Shown here: piece by piece, positions 34,665-44,137 of the stretch | How the letters are laid out: each line of letters starts with the position of its first letter | Position numbering within the stretch: position 1 is the stretch's first letter | Origin: Brevibacillus formosus | Lineage (GTDB): Bacteria > Bacillota > Bacilli > Brevibacillales > Brevibacillaceae | Length of the DNA: 64,000 nucleotides | NCBI RefSeq assembly: GCF_003013405.1 | Contig: NZ_PXZL01000007.1 | Location: 361,602 to 425,601, forward strand | Direction: 5' to 3' | Program-made: the position numbers and the translations under genes | Notes under the pieces: model-generated | Told to the model about the DNA's origin: nothing | The model's input: only the letters and a program-made list of their open reading frames with translations | The model's database searches: none

Positions 34665-35429
34665 TTATTTGGATGTGTACGAGCCTTTTATGTTTTGAAC
34701 GGATCGCTCTCCGCTCCCGTCATTCTCAATCAACACATTTCCTTCGACGGTATCAATGACAATATCGCCGCTTTGGTCCGATATCGTCATGTCACCCTTA
34801 TGCTTCCTGATATCCATATCACCGGACTGATCGCGAATGGCTACATTTCCCCCCGTATTTTCCAGGGTGATATCACCTGAATCGTCTTCGATCAGTTTGA
34901 GGGCTGACGCGTCCTTGATTTTGATGTCACCAGACTGGTCATGAATCTCTACCTCTCCGCTCGTATTCGTCAATCGAATATCACCGGCGCCATCCTCAAT
35001 CGTGAGCTTTCCTGCCAGATCCGTTATGTCAATATCTCCTGATCCGTCGGTAAGGTTTATCGGCAGCTGGGCAGGAACTGTTACGGTTAGTGTCATATCC
35101 ACATAGTTAATACCGATACCTGTATTTATTTCGGATCGTAGTGTTGCGGTATTCCCATCCTTCTCGAGTGTTATGATGATTTCTTCGGGTTTGACATTTT
35201 TCGATTTAATATCAGCATCTACATGAATCACCGTTGCTTTTTCATCACCTTTGACGATCAAATTGCCCGAATCCGTAACAATATTCAACGCCTCGATGGA
35301 CTCCGCAGGCAATTCAAGCTGTCTTTTTTCTTCTTCAATCTTGATCACGTTATCGTTGATCGTGCATCCGGCCAAGCCGATTCCCACAGCAATCAGGCCA
35401 ACTCCTATCCACTGCTTCATTTGTTTCAT
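34665..35429 (-). CDS. DUF4097-type beta-helix lipoprotein
   Basis: A 254-residue lipoprotein with lipobox LAGC (Cys22). From about residue 120 to the end it is built of repeats of about 19 residues centred on D-x-SGDI (DGSGDIDI, DGAGDIRL, DQSGDIKI, DDSGDITL, DQSGDMDI, DQSGDIVI), typical of DUF4097 proteins folding as a right-handed beta helix. The regular Asp/Gly pattern may bind Ca2+ or a surface polymer; this is inference. ATG follows GAGGGGAAACAG. Many DUF4097 genes sit near envelope-stress regulators; here the neighbour is a Crp/Fnr regulator, divergently transcribed. Confidence 0.75.
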   Translation of the reverse strand: MKQMKQWIGVGLIAVGIGLAGCTINDNVIKIEEEKRQLELPAESIEALNIVTDSGNLIVKGDEKATVIHVDADIKSKNVKPEEIIITLEKDGNTATLRSEINTGIGINYVDMTLTVTVPAQLPINLTDGSGDIDITDLAGKLTIEDGAGDIRLTNTSGEVEIHDQSGDIKIKDASALKLIEDDSGDITLENTGGNVAIRDQSGDMDIRKHKGDMTISDQSGDIVIDTVEGNVLIENDGSGERSVQNIKGSYTSK

Positions 35430-35627
35430 CTGTTTCCCCTCGATACTGGTTATTTTTACAAGATAAGTTCTATACCATCATAGCAAAACAGCGTAGAAGA
35501 GAAATCAGGCTGCAGGGTTGTTCTCTCGTCAGTCCGCAGACGGATATTCCATTGTAGAGATCCCGTCTTTTCCCTACACTACAAGTAAGCATATTTCTCT
35601 AATTGAGTTGTCGCGGAGGGTAAAACA

Positions 35628-36302
35628 ATGGACTTGAATCGAATCCAACTTGTGACTGATGCTTTTCCGTGCTTTTCCCTTGTTCCGGAAGCCGCATGGC
35701 GCCATCCTGACATAACAGTGGAACGCTTTTCTACCCAGCTTACGATGCAGCAGGGTCATCTGTTTGCCCATGCCGCTTTTGTATTGTCGGGCAAGGTCCG
35801 CATCTATATCATCAGCGAGTCAGGACGTGAGGTTACGTTATATCGGGTACAACGCGGGGGAGTCTGCGTCCTCATGATGGCCAGTATTTTAGGTGAGACG
35901 GGCTATGAAGCATCCGCACAGCTAGAAGAGGAAACCGAGCTGCTGCTTTTGCCTGTAGATGTTTTCAAAGACTGGATGGATCACTATAAGGACTTGCGTC
36001 AGTTTATTTACCGAAACATGATCAACCGAATGGTCTCCGTCACATCTCTGGTCGAGGATATCGCGTTTAAACCGATCAACGCCCGCATCGCCGAATTATT
36101 GCTCCGTCGTACCACAGATTCTCACAATCATCTTTCCATCACCCATGAAGCGATTGCCATAGAACTCGGAACTGCCCGAGAGGTAATCAGTCGGTCACTC
36201 AAGGAGTTTGAAAAAGCCGGGTGGCTTCAGTTAGGCCGAGGCCGAATCACAGCTATTCGCCGTGATGCCCTCCAGGAAAAACTTTTTCCTAGTGATTGGT
36301 GA
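35628..36302 (+). CDS. Crp/Fnr-family transcription regulator
   Basis: A 224-residue regulator with an N-terminal cyclic-nucleotide-binding-like beta roll (GKVRIYIISESGREVTLYRV) and a C-terminal winged helix whose recognition helix is in ELGTAREVISRSLKEFEKAGW. No Fnr-type cysteine cluster is present, so it is not an oxygen sensor of the 4Fe-4S kind; three cysteines near residues 15, 84 and 86 are not clustered that way. Residues expected to contact cAMP are not evident. The AhpD-like gene starts 87 bases downstream on the same strand, a probable target. ATG is preceded by GGAGGGTAAAACA. Confidence 0.85.
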   Translation: MDLNRIQLVTDAFPCFSLVPEAAWRHPDITVERFSTQLTMQQGHLFAHAAFVLSGKVRIYIISESGREVTLYRVQRGGVCVLMMASILGETGYEASAQLEEETELLLLPVDVFKDWMDHYKDLRQFIYRNMINRMVSVTSLVEDIAFKPINARIAELLLRRTTDSHNHLSITHEAIAIELGTAREVISRSLKEFEKAGWLQLGRGRITAIRRDALQEKLFPSDW

Positions 36303-36389
36303 GATTGGTGAGTAAGTTACAGAAGCAACCATTTTCTCACTTTACAATAAAGTCGTAGTGACTACCCATGAAAAGGGAGAGGATGTTTC

Positions 36390-36752
36390 ATGTCAAAAGC
36401 ACGTTCTTATTATGAATCAGCAAATTTGTCGCATATCCCAGAATTGATGAAATTGGCGCCTGACGCTGCCGCTTCTTATTTTTCTTTCGAGCGGCAAATC
36501 TACCAGCAATCCCACCAGCTTCCGGTCAAAACGAAAGAGTTGATTGCCATTGTGGTCGCTCACGTGACTGGCTGCCCTTATTGCATCGATGTTCACGTAA
36601 AAAAGTATAAAGAACTGGGCGGCACCATGGAGGAAATTATGGAGGCTCTACTCGTTGCCGCAGTGACACGTTCCGGTGCTATCTTAAGTCATGGGGTCAA
36701 TGCCTTGCTCGCCTATCATGATGCTCCTGGCAAGCCAGATTGCTTTTGCTAA
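36390..36752 (+). CDS. AhpD-like / carboxymuconolactone decarboxylase family protein
   Basis: A 120-residue all-helical protein with the AhpD core motif: Cys62-x2-Cys65 (CPYC) followed by His69, and preceding KELIAIVVAHVTG. These residues make a thiol-peroxidase or disulfide-reductase centre. The C-terminal DCFC adds two more cysteines. It probably takes part in peroxide defence. It lies behind the Crp/Fnr gene and ends in a strong terminator. AAGGGAGAGG precedes the ATG. Confidence 0.85.
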   Translation: MSKARSYYESANLSHIPELMKLAPDAAASYFSFERQIYQQSHQLPVKTKELIAIVVAHVTGCPYCIDVHVKKYKELGGTMEEIMEALLVAAVTRSGAILSHGVNALLAYHDAPGKPDCFC

Positions 36753-36780
36753 CCGAATACATGACCCATCTGGAAAAGCT

Positions 36781-36827
36781 AAACAAACGAATCCAGTTTC
36801 ATCAAAAGCTGGAATTCGTTTGTTTTT
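36781..36827 (+). terminator. Terminator after the AhpD-like gene
   Basis: A 16-position stem AAACAAACGAATCCAG pairs with CTGGAATTCGTTTGTTT (one bulged base) and is followed by TTTTG. Confidence 0.88.
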
Positions 36828-36946
36828 TTGTATGTTTGCACACTTTTGATGATCAAATGATTGCGACATTTTTCCTATCAGTGTTATGGTAAAAGCAGGA
36901 TGAATACTTACCAATAATTACTAACCGTTTCGAAACAGGAGGTTTT

Positions 36947-37303
36947 ATGGCTCGTATACTGATAGCAGACGACTCCCTTGTAGTACGAGATTACATGAAA
37001 ATCATTTTGGAACGGGCGGGCCATCAAGTCATTGCAGAAGCGACAAATGGATTGGACGCCTATCAAAAGTATACGGCCCACCTCCCCGACGTGGTGACGA
37101 TGGATATCAATATGCCGGGAATGAACGGCATAGAGACCGTCAAAAAAATCATCGGCACCTTCCCCGACGCCAACATCATTATGGTCAGCACCAACGGATT
37201 AAAGCCGCTCGTTTTTGAAGCAATCAACGCTGGAGCGCGCCATTACATTCTAAAACCGATCGATGAAGAGCGGCTTTTGGCTGCCATTACGAATTCTCTT
37301 TAG
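36947..37303 (+). CDS. Stand-alone CheY-like receiver protein
   Basis: A 118-residue single-domain response regulator: acidic pair Asp8-Asp9, phospho-acceptor Asp53 in MDINMPG, a Ser in MVSTNG and Lys in KPIDEER. No output domain. It faces, tail to tail, a 1971-residue histidine kinase with a CheA-like phosphotransfer box, 52 bases away, and shares a terminator with it. That kinase is the obvious phosphodonor. No other chemotaxis gene is in the window. AGGAGGTTTT precedes the ATG. Confidence 0.88.
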   Translation: MARILIADDSLVVRDYMKIILERAGHQVIAEATNGLDAYQKYTAHLPDVVTMDINMPGMNGIETVKKIIGTFPDANIIMVSTNGLKPLVFEAINAGARHYILKPIDEERLLAAITNSL

Positions 37304-37313
37304 TCGATCAATG

Positions 37314-37347
37314 AAAAAAACTGAGGCACTGTCGCCTCAGTTTTTTT
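37314..37347. terminator. Bidirectional terminator between CheY-like gene and giant kinase gene
   Basis: Stem CTGAGGC/GCCTCAG, loop ACTGTC, flanked by seven A and seven T. Confidence 0.93.
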
Positions 37348-37355
37348 CCATGGGT

Positions 37356-40300
37356 CTAGCGAATGTCTTCCAATGGGATTCGGAAGGTAAAGAGGGTACC
37401 CTCCCCCTTTTGGGTATGAACCTGAAGGGTTCCGCCCAACTGCTCAACCTCTTGCTTGACAATGGACAGGCCAATTCCTCTGCCCGATACGAGACTCGCA
37501 TTTTCTTGTACCGTGACATGCTCCGCCAATGCCAGCTGTAGCTTTTCCAAATCTCCTCCCCGCCCATCATCGCGAATCGTGACGCACAGGGAAGTATCCT
37601 CTTGCCAAATGCGGCATTGAATCTTGCCGCTGCGTTCTTTTCCGCATGCCAATCGTTCTTGCTCTTCTTCCATTCCATGATCGATCGCATTGTTGAATAC
37701 GTGAACCAGGCTCCTCGCAAAATTCTCGAATCGCTCTGGATCGACCAGCACTTCTTCTGCATCCCATTCGACCCGATCGATGGTCTTATTCAGACGGATG
37801 GCAAGCTCACTTACATAATCTTCATACCGGGATAGCATGTCCTTCATGGGACGATAGCGCAGCTTGCGGATGCTATGGAGTAGCTCCTGCTGAGCTTCCC
37901 CTTGTACCAGACTGGTGATCTCGTGCTCGAAGCTATCCCATCGCTCTTTTGCAATGGGGTATACATGCTCGTTATGATCCAGGAACCCGATCCCGAGCTT
38001 GTGCTGCATGATTGACAAATCCTGTTGCATCGCAGCTTGAACCTCTGCGAACGCCTGCTCAGCGTGCTCCCCCTCATCGGACAGGCGTTCCTCGGACTTT
38101 GCCCATTGAATCAACCACGACTCCAAATCATGTAGCTTTTGCGGTGTATGAATCAAATGTAATTGGCTGAAGTCACCTTTAAACTGATGAATCTGAGCGA
38201 TCAATTTGAATAGTTTCTCGGTTTCTGCAATCTCTTCTCTCAGGACCTGCTTCCACCCATCCCCAAAGAAAGCGTCAAAAGCTCGCAGTACCTTTTGGAA
38301 GAGCGGGAGACTAATTGCCACAGTTACGACCATATTCAACCTTTGCCATTCTCGCTCCATCTTTGATTTGAGCGCCCGCTGTTCACTCATATCAGTCAGG
38401 ATCAGCATCAAGCCCTCTGGCGAATCTCGCCGATCTTCATATATCGGCTTACATGCCAGCTTCAACGGCATTTGATTGATCTGGATTTCCGTAGGAAACA
38501 GACTGAGATACAGCTCTTTTTGCCCTTGGTCTTTTGCTTCAAAGTACTTTTCCAAAAGAGATTCAATAAACTTGCTGTCCTCTGGGCGATCTGGGTAAAG
38601 GAGCTCTGCGACCGATACCCCAGCCAGTTCTCTGCCAAAAATCCGTAGACATTCCCGACTGTATTCGGAATGGACCAGCAGGTTTTTGGAAAAAGAAAGG
38701 AAGCCTTGTCCCGCATTGTTTAACAGATTTTTATTCGCCTGCAAAAGCGCCTGAATCTCATAGGTACGCTCTGTCACGATCTTTTCCAAGGATTGATTCC
38801 ATTGCTCCAATTGATGATACAATCTCGCATTTTCAATAAAGATCGCAATTTGCGAGAAGATCAGTCTGAGCGGTTCTGAGCGTTTTTCATTGAATACATG
38901 TGTCGTCTCGTTGTTCTCCAAATAAATGACACCGATCATTTTTCCTTGCTGCCATAGCGGGGAGCATAGAATCGATTTCGGCTTGTGCTTCGCAATGTAC
39001 GTATCGCGGAAAAAAACGCCTTCCACTGAAGCGTTGTGGAGCACTAGCATCTCTTCCGTACGAATGGTGTAATTCACGACAGCGACAGAGAGCATCCCGC
39101 TATGCTCATACGGGACAGACTGCATGATCTCCACGTCCAAATCAACGGAGCCTGCCGCTTCAATGAGCCAGTCACCATCTTTTTTCAGCAGGAGGATTCC
39201 CTTCTCCGCACCTGCATTGCTCATCACCGTGCGCAGCATCGTCGCCAGCAGCATTTCCAAGCGGAGCTCGCTAGCAATCGTTTGCGACGCCTTGATGACA
39301 CTCATTAAATCGACGAGGTCTGCTGTCTGGTCAGTCGTGGCAATCTCGGCAGAAGCACCCAAGCTTCTTGCCCGTTGCAAAAGATAAGGGTACCGTTCCC
39401 CAATCTCCCGTGCCTTGGCGACCGCTCCCCAAAGCATGTAAACCTCGTGCGCCTCCGTCATATATGCCTTCGCAATCGTTTCGAGTCCGAGGGCCAAGTA
39501 ATGCTGGGCGGCCAATTCATTTGCCATTGCCTCGTTTTGTAAGAAAACATCTTTTTTGGCAAGTTGGACTGCCTGTTCATAAAAAGGACCGGCTTCTTGT
39601 TTTTTCTCCGTGACACGGAGCCATTCAGCGTACATCAGCAACCACTTGTGCTGAAAATTTTCCGGGCATTCGTTTGCCCACGTCTTCATTTTTTTGAGAT
39701 TTGCTTTGATTTTTTTCCCGTACTTCGATTTTTCCTGTCGGCTGGCGATCTCATAGAGCCCTGTCAATGCCAGTGTTTGCATAAAAACTTGCTGACTGAC
39801 AAGAACCTGTCCGCTTACTGAATCCATCCATTGCTCCGCTTCAGCCAGCAGCTCGGCAGCCTCCAGGTGGTTCCCGTACATGAGATGAACCATCGATTTA
39901 TAGTAGTGGTACATGTACCGCTTGTAGCTATTTCCTTCTTTTTGCAGGTTGTTTACATAGGCAGCTTCGTCAAAGCCATCATGGCAAAACGCCGTTCGTT
40001 CATCGTCCGTCCACCGTGTAAAAGCATGCAGCGCCTGGCGCAATAACAGGAGCCGATCATCGTGATCAACGACCTTGATTTGTTGAATCATATCGCTGTA
40101 TTCCTCGATTTGCTGCTCCAATTCTTCCACCGGCACACCGCAATAGAGCATGGCCTCCAAAAGCCCATGGGCATTGTAGGCAGCATAAATGTTGCCCCCG
40201 CCGTCCAAGCCGAGCTGAATCGCTTTTTTCAAAAGAGGGATGTTCGTCCGCGCATGCTCGCACCAGTGATTGATCAGTAGGGCAAACGCGCCATACGCCT

Positions 40301-43271
40301 TCGTCATGGCAATCGGATCGGCGAAGCTGTCTGCTACACGGCAAGCCAATTGCCCAAATTCGTAAGCCTCCCGATAATTTCCGAATTGAGCAGCTTGTAC
40401 GATCCCGTAACCGGTATAACCATTTGCGGAGGCGACCGCGTTTCCGTGCACGAGCGACAGATGAAGGGCACGCAATATCGTTAAAGCAAACCAATTGAGA
40501 TTGACATAGTAAGCAGATGGCCCGGCGTAGCTGATGATGCTCATCGCCATCTGATAATTTTCATCGGGAACATCCGGCAAATACAGCAGCTCATCTATTT
40601 TCCGGCCCTTGAGGAGGCGCTTGATATGAAACATTTCCTTAATGATATCGAGCTTGCCAGGCTTTTTCGGAATCGGTACGCCCAATAACCCCAAGGCCTC
40701 GCTTGCGATCTCCATGACACGCGGAAATTCAGCCAGTCGCGTATACATGCGAATTTCCATTTCCAAAATGCGGACTCGTTCTCGGTCTGTTTTGGCATGC
40801 TGAATCCCGCGTTCAAACAATTGTTTGGCCTCATCCAATTGGTTACAGAGGTACGTCGTCTCCGCAGACAACGCACACAGCTCCATGGTCAGATCATGAT
40901 CGCGCTGCCAGCCCTCTTCCCCCACCAGCTCGAGACCGCGTTGGAAATACTGCAAGGCGGACTCAAATGCCGCAGAGGATTTCGCTTTTTGCCCAGCGAG
41001 CAAATGACAGTGCGCAACATGCATGCGCTCCGCCTGATCCTCCAGTATCTCTTTGCCCCGATACATATGATCGCAAATTTCGAACAGAAAGCCAGATTCA
41101 CTTACTTGAGACATTTCCCACATCATCCTGCCCAGCTTGACGTGCATTTGTCCGCGCTCTGCCTCTGCTAACAACGAATAGGCGGCCTGTTGAATCCGAT
41201 CATGCACAAAACGGAAACGAATCCTCATCTGAGACGCCACTTCTTCTTCCACAAGCGCAGCGTATGTCAGATATTCCGCTCCTTCAATCGGATAGATGAG
41301 ACCTTCCTCAATCGCAGGCCATATATGCTGAATGGCTTCTGACTCCGTTTGATTCCGTGACTTGGCTATCAAATGAAGCAAAAATGAATTGCCCAGACAA
41401 GCAGCATAAGCGAGCTGCTGCTGAGTAGAATCAGGCAATCTTCTCATTTTTTCCACAAGAAAATCGGCCACATTTTCCGTAGTACCCAGCTTCTCAATTT
41501 CGGCCAAATCCCATTGCCAGTTCCGTTCTTCTCTCACATACCACAGCAAATTGCGATCATATAGTGTTTTAATGAATTCTCTTACATAAAACGGATTCCC
41601 GGCTGTTTTTTGCATGATAATCGTAACCAGCGGCTTCGTCATGTCCGGATCACTATGCAATGTATCTGCTACTAACGCATTGAATTCGTGTTCTCGAAGC
41701 GGCAATAACGTGAATTGGCGCAAAATGCGGCTCTTGATGCCTGTCTCTGTCAAAATGGCAATCAACGGATTCATCATGCTGCCATCATGCTCACGATAAG
41801 CGCAAATCAATAGAAGATGACTGATCTGCATATCCGCAACCAACTCTCGGATCAGGAAAAGCGAAGAAGAATCCGCCCACTGCAAATCATCCAGGAACAA
41901 GACGAGTGGATGGTCTGGTCGCGCCCAAATTCGAATAAAGCGTTGCATCACCCATTGAAAGCGATTTTTTGCTTCTGCTGCAGGCAGCTCAGGTACGGCA
42001 GGCTGTTTGCCGATCACTGTTTCAAGCTGTGGAATGACATCCACGATCACTTGACCAAGTCCTTGCATGGCGTCGAGTATCATCTCTCGCCAAGCGAGCA
42101 GCTCGCGTTCGTGGCCTGCCAATAACTGCTTGATCAAATCCTGAAAGATTTGAATGATGGCCGAATACGGTACGGCTTGATTATATTGATCGAACTTTCC
42201 TGAAACAAAACGTCCTCGGCCTCTCAAAAACGCTTTTTGAGCTTCCAGCACGAGAGCAGACTTACCCACGCCTGCAGAACCACTGAGGAGAACCATCCTC
42301 GTAGCGCCGTTCGTGACTTGCTCAAATGCATCGATAAGCATCTGGATTTCTTGCTCACGTCCATACAGCCTCTCTGGAATCCGCAAGTGATCAGCACGGT
42401 CCTCTAAAGCAAGCGAAAAAGACGTAATCAAACCGTTTTGTTCAAGCTGGTCATAGCAGCGCTGCATATCTGCCAGTAAGCCCGACATGCTAAAGTAGCG
42501 ATCCTCTGTATTTTTAGACAGACACTTCATTACAATGTCCGATAGAACCTCTGGAACGGATGGTTTGACACTGGAGGGAGCGAGCGGCTTTCTCGCCATA
42601 TGAGCATGTATGAGTTCAAGCATGTCCGAAGTTAAGAAGGGCAGCTTTCCAGTCAATAACTCGTAGAGCGTGACACCAAAAGAATAAATATCGGAGCGGT
42701 AATCGACGGTGCGATTCATTCTCCCCGTCTGCTCCGGCGAGACGTAGCGAAGATTCCCCTTCCATTCTTTTGGATTCATCACACTTTGGTATTCCTGGTG
42801 GCATTTCGTCGCCAACCCAAAGCTAACCAGCTTTACCTCATAGGTTTCAGGGTGAACCAGGAAATGATCGGGATTTACATCCTTATGAATGATTCCGTGC
42901 TGATGGATTTCCTTCAAGCAGGAAGCCATGCGGACTGCAATAAAGAGCATCTCCTTCAGCGACAGTCCTTTCATTTTCATAAGCAAGGAGAGCGGCACTC
43001 CCCCGAAATCTTCCGTAATCATTACCGTCTCACGGCCGTGATTAACGAGTTCGATGATCGTTTCCACTGCATTGGATTCCAGTGATTGAAGAATGCGATA
43101 TTCATGCTTCAGTTTCCACACAGATTCTTTATGGGAAGGTCCTTCCATCGGTACTTTGAATAAGACGGGGAGATTGTCATTATTTCTGTAACCCCGATAA
43201 ATTCCCAATTTTGAATGAGTGGAAAGAAACTCTGCCACCCTATAACCTGGAACCACGATCATGCCGCTCAT
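37356..43271 (-). CDS. Giant hybrid signalling protein: pseudokinase - AAA ATPase - TPR - GAF - PAS-like - CheA-type histidine kinase
   Basis: A 1971-residue cytoplasmic protein. Residues 1-270 form a Ser/Thr-kinase-like domain: Lys39 and Glu57 are kept, the catalytic loop is HKDVNPDH (129-136), but the metal-binding Asn is His136 and the DFG Asp is Ser150, so phosphotransfer is doubtful. An AAA/NACHT-like domain follows (GREQEI, P-loop GSAGVGKSA near 330, LFLDDLQWAD). About 700-1290 is TPR-like helical. A GAF domain (about 1320-1480) and a PAS-like part (about 1515-1630) follow. A CheA-type H box with His1695 (IHQFKGD) precedes an intact ATPase domain (FNNAIDHG, DDGRGGD, SGRGIGLS). ATG 43271 has GGAG 8 bases upstream. 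Likely partner: the neighbouring CheY. Confidence 0.88.
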   Translation of the reverse strand: MSGMIVVPGYRVAEFLSTHSKLGIYRGYRNNDNLPVLFKVPMEGPSHKESVWKLKHEYRILQSLESNAVETIIELVNHGRETVMITEDFGGVPLSLLMKMKGLSLKEMLFIAVRMASCLKEIHQHGIIHKDVNPDHFLVHPETYEVKLVSFGLATKCHQEYQSVMNPKEWKGNLRYVSPEQTGRMNRTVDYRSDIYSFGVTLYELLTGKLPFLTSDMLELIHAHMARKPLAPSSVKPSVPEVLSDIVMKCLSKNTEDRYFSMSGLLADMQRCYDQLEQNGLITSFSLALEDRADHLRIPERLYGREQEIQMLIDAFEQVTNGATRMVLLSGSAGVGKSALVLEAQKAFLRGRGRFVSGKFDQYNQAVPYSAIIQIFQDLIKQLLAGHERELLAWREMILDAMQGLGQVIVDVIPQLETVIGKQPAVPELPAAEAKNRFQWVMQRFIRIWARPDHPLVLFLDDLQWADSSSLFLIRELVADMQISHLLLICAYREHDGSMMNPLIAILTETGIKSRILRQFTLLPLREHEFNALVADTLHSDPDMTKPLVTIIMQKTAGNPFYVREFIKTLYDRNLLWYVREERNWQWDLAEIEKLGTTENVADFLVEKMRRLPDSTQQQLAYAACLGNSFLLHLIAKSRNQTESEAIQHIWPAIEEGLIYPIEGAEYLTYAALVEEEVASQMRIRFRFVHDRIQQAAYSLLAEAERGQMHVKLGRMMWEMSQVSESGFLFEICDHMYRGKEILEDQAERMHVAHCHLLAGQKAKSSAAFESALQYFQRGLELVGEEGWQRDHDLTMELCALSAETTYLCNQLDEAKQLFERGIQHAKTDRERVRILEMEIRMYTRLAEFPRVMEIASEALGLLGVPIPKKPGKLDIIKEMFHIKRLLKGRKIDELLYLPDVPDENYQMAMSIISYAGPSAYYVNLNWFALTILRALHLSLVHGNAVASANGYTGYGIVQAAQFGNYREAYEFGQLACRVADSFADPIAMTKAYGAFALLINHWCEHARTNIPLLKKAIQLGLDGGGNIYAAYNAHGLLEAMLYCGVPVEELEQQIEEYSDMIQQIKVVDHDDRLLLLRQALHAFTRWTDDERTAFCHDGFDEAAYVNNLQKEGNSYKRYMYHYYKSMVHLMYGNHLEAAELLAEAEQWMDSVSGQVLVSQQVFMQTLALTGLYEIASRQEKSKYGKKIKANLKKMKTWANECPENFQHKWLLMYAEWLRVTEKKQEAGPFYEQAVQLAKKDVFLQNEAMANELAAQHYLALGLETIAKAYMTEAHEVYMLWGAVAKAREIGERYPYLLQRARSLGASAEIATTDQTADLVDLMSVIKASQTIASELRLEMLLATMLRTVMSNAGAEKGILLLKKDGDWLIEAAGSVDLDVEIMQSVPYEHSGMLSVAVVNYTIRTEEMLVLHNASVEGVFFRDTYIAKHKPKSILCSPLWQQGKMIGVIYLENNETTHVFNEKRSEPLRLIFSQIAIFIENARLYHQLEQWNQSLEKIVTERTYEIQALLQANKNLLNNAGQGFLSFSKNLLVHSEYSRECLRIFGRELAGVSVAELLYPDRPEDSKFIESLLEKYFEAKDQGQKELYLSLFPTEIQINQMPLKLACKPIYEDRRDSPEGLMLILTDMSEQRALKSKMEREWQRLNMVVTVAISLPLFQKVLRAFDAFFGDGWKQVLREEIAETEKLFKLIAQIHQFKGDFSQLHLIHTPQKLHDLESWLIQWAKSEERLSDEGEHAEQAFAEVQAAMQQDLSIMQHKLGIGFLDHNEHVYPIAKERWDSFEHEITSLVQGEAQQELLHSIRKLRYRPMKDMLSRYEDYVSELAIRLNKTIDRVEWDAEEVLVDPERFENFARSLVHVFNNAIDHGMEEEQERLACGKERSGKIQCRIWQEDTSLCVTIRDDGRGGDLEKLQLALAEHVTVQENASLVSGRGIGLSIVKQEVEQLGGTLQVHTQKGEGTLFTFRIPLEDIR

Positions 43272-43399
43272 ACTATCCACTCCATCTTTAGGTAGAACAT
43301 CCTATCTTTTTAATTGTTGCCCCACAACAAATAATCTATATTTAATCTATATTCTGTCTTAATATAATCTCTTTTTACTATTTTCAAGGAGGTATAGTT

Positions 43400-44026
43400 T
43401 TGTCAAATCTAAGTCGCAGTGTAAGTAACCCCCACAATAATGAAGTGGTCACCTTTTTAAAGACAACGGAAGAAACGAATGGCGAATATTTGTTATTCCG
43501 TACCGATCTTCCACCAGATAACGGGATTTTTCTACACTATCATACAAAACTTGTCGAAACCTTTGAAGGTGTAATTGGAAATTTAGAGGTAACCATTGAT
43601 GGAAAAAAAGTAATCCTGAAGCCGGGAGAGAAGCTAAACATCCCAACAGACAAGGTTCATGGGTTCCACAACCCCTCTAACGAATTCGTCAGCTTCGATG
43701 TCGAAATCCGTCCGGCAGGTACTTTTGAAGCGTTTGTCCGCTGTGGATATGGGCTCGACACAGACGGGCGCAGCTTTTATTTGCCGTTTATCAAGCAATA
43801 TATCCCGAAGAATATTCTCCTCTTGGGAACGATCTTTCAGATGGGGCAGTTTTACCTCCCAATCATTCCGCGCTTCCTGCAAAAAGGCATGTTTGCTGTG
43901 TTGGCTGCCTTGGCTCGTTGGACAGGCTCAGATAAGTCACTGGAAAAATACTACAAAACCTCTCCAACTATACCAGTCTCCCATTCCGGAGTCGAACAAA
44001 CAACCCAAAAGACGTTGCAAGGATAA
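43400..44026 (+). CDS. Cupin-domain protein
   Basis: A 208-residue protein. Residues 20-110 form one cupin barrel with the metal-type motif FLHYHTKLVETFEGVIG (His, His, Glu) and a later TDKVHGFHN His. The C-terminal 90 residues hold a hydrophobic stretch (about 139-175) that may be one or two membrane or interface helices. Function and substrate are unknown; mono-cupins of this shape are often dioxygenases, isomerases or binding proteins. The start is TTG 43400 with AAGGAGG 7 bases upstream. It is divergent from the giant kinase gene. Confidence 0.75.
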   Translation: MSNLSRSVSNPHNNEVVTFLKTTEETNGEYLLFRTDLPPDNGIFLHYHTKLVETFEGVIGNLEVTIDGKKVILKPGEKLNIPTDKVHGFHNPSNEFVSFDVEIRPAGTFEAFVRCGYGLDTDGRSFYLPFIKQYIPKNILLLGTIFQMGQFYLPIIPRFLQKGMFAVLAALARWTGSDKSLEKYYKTSPTIPVSHSGVEQTTQKTLQG

Positions 44027-44035
44027 AATGAGAAA

Positions 44036-44066
44036 GACACCATAGGGATTACTCCAGCTTGGTGTC
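44036..44066 (-). terminator. Probable terminator after the MBL-fold gene
   Basis: Stem GACACCA/TGGTGTC; on the minus strand it is followed by TTTCTCATTTT. It lies between the convergent cupin and MBL-fold genes and may serve both. Confidence 0.45.
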
Positions 44067-44137
44067 CTCCACGCTTCTTATATCCACATATTCCAACCTG
44101 GATTCGATGTTTTAACGTGCAAGATCATGTGACTACT

